From Glandiceps talaboti (taxonomy: Eukaryota; Hemichordata; Enteropneusta; Spengelidae): a DNA stretch of 62,000 nucleotides. Position numbers and translations under genes: made by a program. A model generated the notes under the pieces. The model made no database searches, was not told the DNA's origin, and saw only the letters and a program-made list of their open reading frames with translations. Location of the stretch: NCBI RefSeq assembly GCF_964340395.1, contig NC_135549.1, positions 32,384,832 to 32,446,831 on the forward strand, given 5' to 3'. Of the stretch, positions 49,801-60,763 are shown in pieces; positions within the stretch are counted from its first letter, which is position 1; each line of letters begins with the position of its first letter.

Positions 49801-52800
49801 TCAAATAATAGAACCAGTACAGAATGTAGTCAAATAATAGAACCAATGCAGATTATAGTCAAATAATAGAACCAATGCAGATTGTAGTCAAATAATAGAA
49901 CCAGTACAGATTGTAGTCAAATAATAGAACCAGTACAGATTGTAGTCAAATAATAGAACCAGTGCAGAATGTAGTCAAATAATAGAACCAGTACAGATTG
50001 TAGTCAAATAATAGAACCAATACAGATTGTAGTCAAATAATAGATCCAGTACAGATTGTAGTCAAATAATAGAACCAATGCAGATTGTAATCAAATAATT
50101 GAACCAGTACAGATTGTAGTCAAATAATAGAACCAGTACAGATTGTAGTCAAATATTAGAACCAATACAGATTGTAATCAAATAATTGAACCAGTGCAGA
50201 TTGTAGTCAAATAATAGAACCAGTACAGATTGTAGTCAAATATTAGAACCAATACAGATTGTAGTCAAATAATAGAACCAGTACAGATTGTAGTCAAATA
50301 TTAGAACCAATACAGATTGTAATCAAATAATTGAACCAGTGCAGATTGTAGTCAAATAATAGAACCAGTACAGATTGTAGTCAAATATTAGAACCAATAC
50401 AGATTGTAGTCAAATAATAGAACCAGTACAGATTGTTGTCAAATAATAGAACCACTACAGATTGTAGTCAAATAATAGAACCAGTACAGAATGTAGTCAA
50501 ATAATAGAACCAATGCAGATTATAGTCAAATAATAGAACCACTACAGATTGTAGTCAAATAATAGAACCAGTACAGAATGTAGTCAAATAATAGAACCAG
50601 TGCAGATTGTAGTCAAATAATAGAACCAATACAGATTGTAGTCAAATAATAGAACCAGTGCAGATTGTAGTCAAATAATAGAACCAGTGCAGAATGTAGT
50701 CAAATAATAGAACCAGTACAGAATGTAGTCAAATAATAGAACCAATGCAGATTGTAGTCAAATAATAGAACCAATGCAGATTGTAGTCAAATAATAGAAC
50801 CAGTACAGAATGTAGTCAAATAATAGAACCAGTGCAGATTGTAGTAAAATAATAGAACCAGTACAGATTGTAGTCAAATAATAGAACCACTACAGATTGT
50901 AGTCAAATAATAGAACCAGTACAGATTGTAGTCAAATAATAGAACCAGTACAGATTATAGTCAAATAATAGAACCACTACAGATTGTAGTCAAATAATAG
51001 AACCAGTACAGATTGTTGTCAAATAATAGAACCACCTCAGATTGTAGTCAAATAATAGAACCAGTACAGAATGTAGTCAAATAATAGAACCAATGCAGAT
51101 TATAGTCAAATAATAGAACCACTACAGATTGTAGTCAAATAATAGAACCAGTACAGAATGTAGTCAAATAATAGAACCAGTACAGAATGTAGTCAAATAA
51201 TAGAACCAGTGCAGATTGTAGTCAAATAATAGAACCAGTACAGATTGTAGTCAAATAATAGATCCAGTACAGATTGTAGTCAAATAATAGAACCAATGCA
51301 GATTGTAGTCAAATAATAAAACCAATGCAGATTGTAGTCAAATAATTGAACCAATGCAGATTGTAGTCAAATAATAGAACCAATGCAGATTGTAGTCAAA
51401 TAATAGAACCAATGCAGATTGTAGTCAAATAATAGAACCAGTGCAGATTGTAGTCAAATAATAGAACCAGTACAGATTGTAGTCAAATAATAGAACCAAT
51501 GCAGATTGTAGTCAAATAATAGAACCAATACAGATTGTACTCAAATAATAGAACCAGTGCAGAATGTAGTCAAATAATAGAACCAGTACAGATTGTAGTC
51601 AAATAATAGAACCAATACAGATTGTAGTCAAATAATAGAACCAGTACAGATTGTATTCAAATAATAGAACCAATACAGATTGTAGTCAAATAATAGAACC
51701 AATGCAGATTGTAGTCAAATAATAGAACCAGTGCAGATTGTAGTCAAATAATAGAACCAGTACAGATTGTAGTCAAATAATAGAACCACTACAGATTGTA
51801 GTCAAATAATAGAACCAGTACAGATTGTAGTCAAATAATAGAACCACTACAGATTGTAGTCAAATAATAGAACCAGTACAGAATGTAGTCAAATAATAGA
51901 ACCAATGCAGATTATAGTCAAATAATAGAACCAATGCAGATTGTAGTCAAATAATAGAACCAATGCAGATTGTAGTCAAATAATAGAACCAATGCAGATT
52001 GTAGTCAAATAATAGAACCAGTGCAGATTATAGTCAAATAATAGAACCAGTACAGAATGTAGTCAAATACAGTAGACCCTCGCTAACTCGCGGGTGTCCG
52101 GGTCCATCAAGAAACCCGCGACTTAGCGAGGGCCGCGACTTAGCGAGGTGCTCATTATATATTCATAATCACACATTAACACACGTCACATGTCAGCTTT
52201 TCTTCATTCCTCAGTAATGTGCTGGTGAAACTAGTACTGTATGTGTTTTTATGAGTGCAAGTTCATCGGCGATATTCATTTTAAAAAAAAGATACGCACG
52301 AAATCAAAGTTCCAATATTCAGTAAATCTTTTCACGAACATGACGGTATGTATTCGAAATTTATTGTGATGGACGCATGGACGTATTATAATATTGTAAC
52401 AGTCCTGGGTTAACAGTAAATCTTTGAGGAAGATTATCGTACAATTGTGTGACTCTCAAAGCATCAATCGCGGCTAGACTTTCTTTTTTGTTTTTTGCAC
52501 GGTCGTTAAACTAACAGTACAACTTACAAGCTCACGCCTCGCGGCCATGGTAGGGCCAAGAAATGTTGTTGAATTTCCGGGTTGCGGAAGTGCAGTTTTG
52601 ACTTTTATATCATCGAATAACGGGATTTGTTTTATATATTCTAAAACAACAACTAATTTTTTATGTTTCTCAGTACAGTAACATTCCTAAATGATGGGGT
52701 TGAGTTGAGAAATCGCAAGGTTCGGCAACACGTGGCGTGATGCATGATGTCGGTAGATATATAAACATAGAGACGCAAGTGATGAACGTATTCAGTTATT

Positions 52801-53586
52801 CGTAGCCCGAAATTTCGTTATATAAATGACGTTTTTCCTCAAAATTTTGAAGAAACAAAACGTTTTTAGGTGACTTCTAAATCAATCAAATCAATCGATA
52901 TATTAATGCGAGACAAGCTTTAGTTTTTAATTTGTTTTTGTGGACAATGTTCGAATTCGATTGACGAATCTTGCGACTCGAATCTAACACGATCAATGCA
53001 CCGTTCACCAGCCAGACGAAAATGATCGACATGTTTGTTGACTAGCCGAGAAGTGCATAAGGAACTTATGAGGCAGTCCGAATAAATAGAAGGCGATTGC
53101 TAACATCAAAGTCAAACCGCGACACCTCTTCATCGAAACGAATTTGAAATTGGTAGGCGTGCCATTTGTTTAGAAAAATACACAAAGAGGAGTTCCGAAA
53201 ACAATAGGAAAACTAAAGAAAAAATGGGATCCAAGGTGACACCCGCGACTTAGCCGAATCCGCGACTTACCGAGGCGCGAGTTAGCGAGGGCCCACTGTA
53301 ATAGAAACAATGCAGATTGTAGTCAAATAATAGAACCACTACAGATTATAGTCAAATAACAGAACCACTACAGATTGCAGTCAAATAATAGAACCACTGC
53401 AGAATGTAGTCAAATAATAGAACCACTACAGATTGTAGTCAAATAATAGAACCACTACAGATTGCAGTAAAATAATAGAACCACTACAGATTGCAGTCAA
53501 ATAATAGAACCAGTACAGATTATGGCCAAATAATAGAAACAATGAAGAATATAGTCAAATAATAGAACCAATACAGATTGTACTGA
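37826..53586. repeat. Minisatellite 10, 29-bp unit, about 500 copies
   Basis: Unit CAAATAATAGAACCAATGCA + GATTGTAGT. The variable positions give AATGC, AATAC, AGTGC, AGTAC or ACTAC before AGATTGTAGT. Register is exact: unit-phase markers at 37841, 41321, 43235, 44685, 47121 and 52051 differ by 120, 66, 50, 84 and 170 units of 29 bp, so there is no net indel across 490 units. Since 29 is not divisible by three and the unit holds TAATAG, all frames are closed. A pogo/Tigger-like element (52070-53298) interrupts it, after which about ten more degenerate units run to about 53586. It forms most of intron 6 (21,083 bp). Confidence 0.98.
52070..53298. mobile_element. pogo/Tigger-like non-autonomous DNA transposon in the 29-bp array
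   Basis: A 1229-bp insert flanked by TA (52068-52069, 53299-53300). The termini are inverted: left CAGTAGACCCTCGCTAACTC then GCG; right, read inward, CAGTGGGCCCTCGCTAACTC then GCG, with two mismatches in the first 23 bp. Subterminal copies of CGCGACTTAGCGAGG occur at both ends. TA duplication and CAGT-type ends with this sequence style are typical of pogo/Tigger in the Tc1-mariner group (from memory of the family). The interior has no DDE transposase and no long open frame, so it depends on a helper. It inserted after the array existed. Confidence 0.9.
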
Positions 53587-54325
53587 TTGCCATGATATTT
53601 GGTGGATGTATTACCTTGGATATCAAATTGGGAAAGTGTTCAAATCAAAATGATCTTACCACTGGTTTGTGATTTGTGTCAAAAAATGGGAGTTTTGGTA
53701 AACAAAATTAAGTTCAAAAACTACTGAGCAGTTTGGTTTGAAATTTGGGGGAACGTTCTTATAGGCATGTAGATCAGAAACTATTCATGGCATGATGTAA
53801 TATGCAAATTAGGGATAAAAATGTGTCATTTTGGTCAAAAATCTTTAATTCCAGAAGTGGTGCATCTGGGGGTGCATATATGAAGGAATATTAAATTAAT
53901 CATTCCCTCAGTGATTTTGTTCAAAAACTTATATCTCAAAAAGTACTTGGTCAATGACACTGAAACTTGCTGAGATGTTTCTAGAAGTGTTATTCTAAAC
54001 ATTTTCTTCAAAACATTTGTGTCACAATTGGCCCTAGCAACCATGACCATGTCCTTAGCAACAACCAAATGACAGTATATTTTGGTCAAATAACAACATC
54101 TGGTAGGCAAGTGAGTAAACATTAAAAAAATGTATGGAAATATCCCTGGCAACCATGACCACGCCCATAGCAACATCCAAATGATAGCATATATCGTAAA
54201 GATAGCAACATGGTTGGATAGGCAACTGGATAGGCATTCAGCAAATGAACACCTACACCTAGCATGGATCAGCATATGATAAACATTTTTAAAAACTGTA
54301 CTTTTGTGCTACAATGCCGGCATTT
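53587..54325. mobile_element. Interspersed repeat, copy C
   Basis: Begins at CTGATTGCCATGATATTTGG directly at the end of the 29-bp array (shared CAGATTG at the junction) and lacks the (TG)n head. Motif order follows copies A and B: TTTGAAATTTGGGGGAACGTTC, ATGCAAATTAGG, CCTAGCAACCATGACCATG, CCCATAGCAACATCCAAATG, GGATAGGCAACTGGATAG. It ends TTGTGCTACAATGCCGG. The open frames on the minus strand are artefacts. Confidence 0.75.
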
Positions 54326-54505
54326 GTGCTGGTTTTCTTTACAATTTTATAATACTGTAATGTAGTACCTGGATACAGTGCTTGGACATGTAATAACCAG
54401 ATGACTTTAGGACAGAAGTACAATACTAACTTTTAATATGAAGTTCTTTTGATGAAATGCTAACCTTCTTCCATCCTCTTCAATTCATAGTATACAAATT
54501 AATAC

Positions 54506-54608
<103 letters not shown>

Positions 54609-54860
54609 TGTCATCTAATCATAATTGCATGGATTTATTGATTGATTTTTTTCTCTCCATCTTTTCTCTTGCATTATCATTTAATTTCTTTGCTATAAAT
54701 AATTTATCTTTGCTCTCCATTTACTGTATTCACAATATTCTGGTGATGGTCATTGTATTTGTCTTTAGTTCAATGTTTCCTACAACACACTTTTCACCAT
54801 TTTATTCTTTGTGTTAAGTTTTCTTCTTTGTACTCTGTCATCTTCATCCACCTCACTCAG

Positions 54861-55026
54861 TGTTACCTAAGGCAAACATTACTGGGCAGCAACAATATAG
54901 AGTTCGTGTAGACCAGACTGTGGTGTTACAATGTCAAACTAGTGGAAGTCCTGCTCCAAGCATACAATGGGTTGTAACAGGTGATTGGTCACATTATAGT
55001 GACCTAGTGTACCAGTCTCAATACAG
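54861..55026 (+). CDS. Exon 7: Ig domain 2, first half
   Basis: Acceptor CACCTCACTCAG, phase 1 in; donor GTCAGT, phase 2 out, residues 702-756. It shows QTVVLQC (Cys726) and GSPAPSIQWVVTG (Trp738), the B and C strands of an I-set-like Ig domain, and an NIT glycosylation site. The phase pattern equals that of exon 4. The expected partner exon with Asp-x-Gly-x-Tyr-x-Cys is not found between 55027 and 62000, so the gene continues beyond the window. Confidence 0.9.
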
Positions 55027-55303
55027 GTCAGTTACCCTAATCATGTTTGTTGCTTCAGGGCAAAGGTCAAGTCATGAAATAGAATCTGTGTAATAATTAC
55101 ATAGACCTTGTATATTAAAGACATCACATGTTAAGTAATGGAAGTTTTTCATATTACAATATTAGCATCATAAAATAACACCTTTTATCAAATTTGTCAT
55201 GATTTATCAGAAATATTGTTAATCCTATAACTTGTGTATTTGCTATGTAACTTTTCACATCTTCTATACAAGCCTGTTGGGATGATGATATCCAAATAGA
55301 GAT
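55027..55303. other. Intron 7 start
   Basis: AT-rich sequence between exon 7 and the outer CCCTTAC transposon; nothing recognised. Confidence 0.6.
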
Positions 55304-55861
55304 CCCTTACAAAACTGGACCGCTTATTAAGTGGTTCGTAGGCATGTGAGAACCATGTCACATACTTATTTGAGTAAAAATAACCATTTCATAGCATGTG
55401 TATCGATAGCATGCTTATTTCTGAATGTTCCACATGCTAACTCTAACATGTACATGGTTAATCTTAGAATGTACAAGCTTATTTCACATGCTTAGCAAAA
55501 TTAACATGTACATGGTAAATCATAGAAATGTACAAGGTTATTTCACATGCTTAGCAAATATTAACATGTACATGGTAAATTCAAGACATGCTTTGATCCG
55601 GGTGTATGTACAATACAAGTCATGCAATGGCGTGTTGTTTCTCGCTTTTGCCGGGCATACATTTGATAAGAATTGGTATTAGTATTCTGAATGCTGAATT
55701 TAGTGGCTCCGATTACTGTTCATGTTAAATTTACCTGTATTTGAAAGAAAACTGGGGAGAAATCGATCTGAAAATCAAGGTCATATGTTCTACAACACAG
55801 TGGACATGGAGGCCGCCATATTTGTTTACTTCATTTTCATAATATATTCATAGCTTCCCAT

Positions 55862-56168
55862 GTGACCAGATTCCTGCGATCTTATTGGTTGAAATTCAAA
55901 TATCGGCCATTACTGCATTGTCCACGGAAATTTGAACATTCAACATTCATGCTCGCGTTATCAGTCGTATTTTCAACACTACAAAATGTTTACAACAGTG
56001 GAACCTTTACCAAAAGCTGTTACACCATACCAATTACTGATCAGGGTTACAATACAACCAACCCCTTGTGATTATGACATTTACGTGATTGTCGATACAG
56101 CTGCAAATGCAAGCATGGATACACACTGTGACATGTACTGCAATGTATGTATTTATAAGTTACGGTAG
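55862..56168 (+). pseudogene. Open region inside the outer transposon, possible captured or decayed coding sequence
   Basis: One frame reads MFTTVEPLPKAVTPYQLLIR and continues through PCDYDIYVIVDTA with a short Cys cluster; another overlapping frame is open for 69 codons. The same region in the inner element (minus strand, 59183-59480) keeps most of these residues but is frameshifted near VIV. I do not recognise the family. It may be a fragment of the transposon's own lost gene, a captured host exon, or chance. Confidence 0.25.
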
Positions 56169-57456
56169 GCCTTGATTTCCGTATAGCTCCTCCTCAGCCT
56201 GTTATTATCGATCTTTTGTTGACTTTCATTACTAATAGTTTCAAAATTTGGTTGTAAATAAATGAGTTAAACTGATTTTTACATGTGCACAAGTCGTTTG
56301 GTTTTTTTACAAATGTAAGCCTGCATGGCCAGCTGCTCCATGACCATCACTATGATTATGGGACACATGGCGAGTCACAGGCACTCAAATCAAGGTGTAT
56401 GATTTTTTTAAAAATGTATAGTGAATAAGGCCAGAAAAAAAGCTGTTCAGCCTACCTACCCATATTTTTGGCATTTCAATTTTTTAAAAATTTTTGTGAT
56501 GGGCAAAATATCCTCATGCTGGCTTTGCATGTCAGTGAAATGCATGTACTTTGTTTCAAAATTAAGGGAATTTCTTTATATTTTCTGAATAGTACATGTA
56601 ACAATATACATTTGAGTCTATTCCAAATTATGTGCTATCAGTGGTTTACTTGGCTCTGATGATGCATACAAGCATGAATGGAGATAAAATTAAACTGTTG
56701 CATATCCAATATTCACTAAACGAAATGAGCAAAACTTTATGACCATGGGAAGGGCAGTCATTGGGCCATCAAAAGTCTGAAAGTCTTCAAATGTTTTACT
56801 CTTTCTTTATTCATGATTTTTTTGGAATCAAATTAAAGTTCAGGAGAAGTCATTTACCATATCTGCAAAATATCTTTCAGCTTTGCCACAACAATTACAC
56901 TTCATAGCCAGATAAAATGTACTGCATGTCATAATTGTCTCTCAATTCTGGTATTTTAAAACCACACTCAAGCTTGTAAGACTTTAAATTATGTTTTTTT
57001 GTTTTATATTTTATGCCTATAAATGGCCTCCTATATTGTCTTATTTTCAAAAAAGTTTGCATTTTTGAGGATGTATCCTTCCAATCAGTAGCAATCACGG
57101 TAATAATTGTCTTCCTCCCAAAACAAGATGGAAGGTGGCTGACTAAGTACCTCCCTTCATAGGTCAGAGCTAAATATGACACATCTCCTTACAAGTATCC
57201 ATGTAAAATGCACATCCTTTGTCAAGTAATATCATTTGGACTGTTATTGTAGTTGCGAGATTATCACTTATTTTTAATGCATCATTGTACCTGTGCTACC
57301 ATATATAATTTTATATCTCCTCTATAGTGTAGGTGACAGAAGGAGTGCCTAAAATAATTCTGGAGTTTCATTTAGCGGGTCTTAACATATTTAGAGAGGA
57401 GCTACAAAATTTGTTATCCGTAAATTGTGCATATTTCCCAACTAGAGCTGCAGCTG

Positions 57457-60100
57457 CCCTTACAGAACTGACATGTATGTGAGAAGCATGTGAGAAGCAT
57501 GTAGAATAACCATGCACATGCTTATTCTACATGCTTATAAGTATATAGGCATGTATGGGCAAATAAGCAGTTCATAAGCATGTGTATAGGCCGAATTATT
57601 TAAATGAGCTAAGTATGTGCATGCTTATACACATGCTTATTTTAAGCATGTGCATAATTTATACGCATGCTTATTTAAGCATGTACATACTTGTGAATAA
57701 GCATGTGCATGCTTGTGAATAAGCATGTGCATGCTTGTGAATAACCATGTACATGCTTAAATAAACATGCAATATAAGCATGCACATACTTAGCTCATTT
57801 AAATAATTCGGCCTATACACATGTTTATGGACTGCTTATTGGTCAATAACCATGTACATGCTTGTGAATAAGCATGTGAAAATTCTATACAGCACATGTG
57901 CTAGTTACTCTACATGCAGATTTTGACAAGTAATTCACCATTATTTAGTAAAAAGGTGCCAAATATGAACTCTGAGAGACCACAAACAGACCTGACATAC
58001 ATACTTCTGATAGCTTTCAGTTTGTGACAGAATGCTGAAAGATGAGTTGTACTAGGCCCACAGGCACTCGAATCAATCTGTATGATTTGGGGAGGAAAAA
58101 TGTATATGAATACGAGAAGGTATGAAGGTACTCAACATTTGAACTGCTGACCATGATGCAGCCACCTTCCATCTTGTTTTGGGAGAAAGATAATTATTAC
58201 CGTGATTGCTACTGATTGGAAGGATACATCCTCAAAAATGCAAACTTTTTTGAAAATAAGACAATATAGGAGGCCATTTAGAGGCATAAAATATCAAACA
58301 AAAAACATAATTTAAAGTCTTACAAAGCTTGAATGTGGATTTAAAATACCAGAATTTAGAGACAATTATGACATACAGTACATTTTATCTGGCTATGAAG
58401 TGTAATTGTTGTGGCAAAGCTGAAAGATATTTTGCAGATGTGGTAAATGACTTCTCCTGAACTTTAATTTGATTCCAAAAAAATTATGAATAAAGAAAGA
58501 GTAAAACATGAATAAAGAAAGAGTAAAACATTTGAAGACTTTCAGACTTTTGATGGCCCAATGACTGCCCTTCCCATGGTCATAAAGTTTTGCTCATTTC
58601 GTTTAGTGAATATTGGATATGCAACAGTTTAATTTTATCTCCATTCATGCTTGTATGCATCATCAGAGCGAAGTAAACCACTGATAGTACATAATTTGGA
58701 ATTGACTCAAATGTATATTGTTACATGTACTATTCAGAAAATATAAAGAAATTCCCTTAATTTTGAAACAAAGTGTGCAAATTCACTGACATGCAAAGCC
58801 AGCATGATATTTTGCCCATCACAAAAAAAAATAAAAAAAATGAAATGCCAAAAATATGGGTAGGTAGGGCCCGTTGAACAGTTTTTTTTCTGGCCTTATT
58901 CACTATACATTTAAAAAAAAATCATACACCTTGAATGTTGATTTGAGTGCCTGTGACTCGGCCATGTGTCCCATAATCATAGTGAGGGTCGGTTATGGAG
59001 CTGGCTTACATTTGTAAAAAAACAAAAAAAACGACTTGTGCACATGTAAAAATCAGTTTAACTCGTTTATTTACAACAAAATTTTATTTGAAACTATTAG
59101 TAATGAAAGTCAACAGTTTAAAAAAATGATCGATAATAACAGGCTGAGGAGGAACTATACGGAAATCAAGGCCTACCGTAACTTATAATACATACATTGC
59201 AGTACACTGTACAGTGTGTATCCATGCTTGCATTTGCAGCTGTATCTCCACAATCACGTAAATGTCATAATCACAAGGGGTTGGTTGTATTGTAACCCTG
59301 ATCAGTAATTGGTATGGTGTAACAGCTTTTGGTAAAGGTTCCACTGTTGTAAACATTTTGTAGTATTGAAAATACGACTGATAACGCGAGCATGAATGTT
59401 GACTGTTCAAATTTCCGTGGACAATGCAGTAATGGCCGATATTTGAATTTCAACCAATAAGATCGCAGAAATCTGATCACATGGGAAGCTATGAATATAT
59501 TATGAAAATGAAGTAAACAAATATGGCGGCCTCCATGTCCAATGTGTTGTAGAACATATGACCTGGATTTTCAGATCGATTTCTCCCCAGTTATCTTTCA
59601 AATACAGGTAAATTTAACATGAACAGTAATCGGAGCCACTAAATTCAGCATTCACAATACTAATACCAATCCTTATCAAATGTATGCCCAGCAAAAGCGA
59701 GAAACAACACGTCATTGCATGACTTGTATTGTACATGCACCCGGATCAAAGCATGTCTTGAATTTACCATGTACATGTTAATATTTGCTAAGCATGTGAA
59801 ATAAGCTTGTACATTTTAAAGATTTACCATGTACATGTTAATATTTGCTAAGCATGTGAAATAAGCTTGTACATTTTAAAGATTTACCATGTACATGTTA
59901 ATATTTGCTAAGCATGTGAAATAAGCTTGTACATTTATAAGATTAGCCATGTACATGTTAGAGTTAGCATGTGGAACATTCAGAAATAAGTATGCTATCA
60001 ATACACATGCTATGAAATGGTTATTTTTACTGAAATAGGCATGTGACATGCTTCTGACATGGTTACGAACTACTTAATAAGCAGTCCAGTTTTGTAAGGG
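57457..60100. mobile_element. Inner CCCTTAC transposon, inverted relative to the outer copy
   Basis: 2644 bp from CCCTTACAGAACTGACATG (57457) to CCAGTTTTGTAAGGG (60100), flanked by TG on both sides (57455-57456, 60101-60102). Its left part (57457 to about 58105) is the reverse complement of 60763 back to about 60115. Its right part (about 58145-60100) is the reverse complement of 55304 to about 57180. The order is therefore A, B, A-inverted, B-inverted, explained by insertion of one copy into another in opposite orientation. The copies differ by scattered substitutions and small indels. Confidence 0.88.
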
Positions 60101-60763
60101 TGATGTAAATCAATTGACATTTTTCCTCCCCAAATCATACAGATTGATTCGGGTGCCTGTGGTCCTAGTACAACTCATCTTTCAGCATTCTGTCACAAAC
60201 TGAAAGCTATCAGAAGTATATATGTCAGGTCTGTTTGTGGTCTCTCAGAGTTCATATTTGGCACCTTTTTACTAAATAATGGTGAATTACTTTTCAAAAT
60301 CTGCATGTAGAGTAACTCGCACATGTGCTGTATAGAATTTTCACATGCTTATTGACAAGTATGTACACACTTATTCACAAGCATGTACATGGTTATTGAC
60401 CTATAAGCAGTCCATAAACATGTGTATAGGCCGAATTATTTAAATGAGCTAAGTATGTGCATGCTTATATTGCATGTTTATTTAAGCATGTACATGGTTA
60501 TTCACAAGCATGCACATGCTTATTCACAAGTATGTACATGCTTAAATAAGCATGCATATAAATTATGCACATGCTTAAAATAAGCATGTGTATAAGCATG
60601 CACATACTTAGCTCATTTAAATAATTCGGCCTATACACATGCTTATGAACTGCTTATTTGCCCATACATGTCTATATACTTATAAGCATGTAGAATAAGC
60701 ATGTGCATGGTTATTCTACATGCTTCTCACATGCTTCTCACATACATGTCAGTTCTGTAAGGG

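Larger units (their letters stand above)
55304..60763. mobile_element. Outer CCCTTAC transposon, split by a second copy
   Basis: Terminal inverted repeats CCCTTACAAAACTGGAC (55304) and, read inward from 60763, CCCTTACAGAACTGACATG. The apparent 2-bp target duplication is AT (55302-55303 and 60764-60765). The left flank ends AGAGAT and the right flank begins ATGTCAT, together matching the AGAGATGTCAT of the adjoining minisatellite unit. Without the inner copy it is about 2.8 kb. No transposase is recognised. The ends carry many copies of AGCATGTG/CACATGCT followed by TTATT. The segment 57183-57456 of this copy has no match in the inner copy. The superfamily is unassigned; 2-bp duplications and subterminal repeat arrays would fit a CACTA-like element. 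Confidence 0.85.

Noticed and set aside
37826-53586. CRISPR-like regular short repeat
   Set aside because: The 29-bp units are directly tandem with no unique spacers, and the context is an intron of an animal gene. It is a minisatellite.
55304-60763. Simple large palindrome or segmental inverted duplication
   Set aside because: The block order is A-B-A'-B', not A-B-B'-A', and all four block ends carry the same transposon terminus with 2-bp duplications, which fits nested insertion better.
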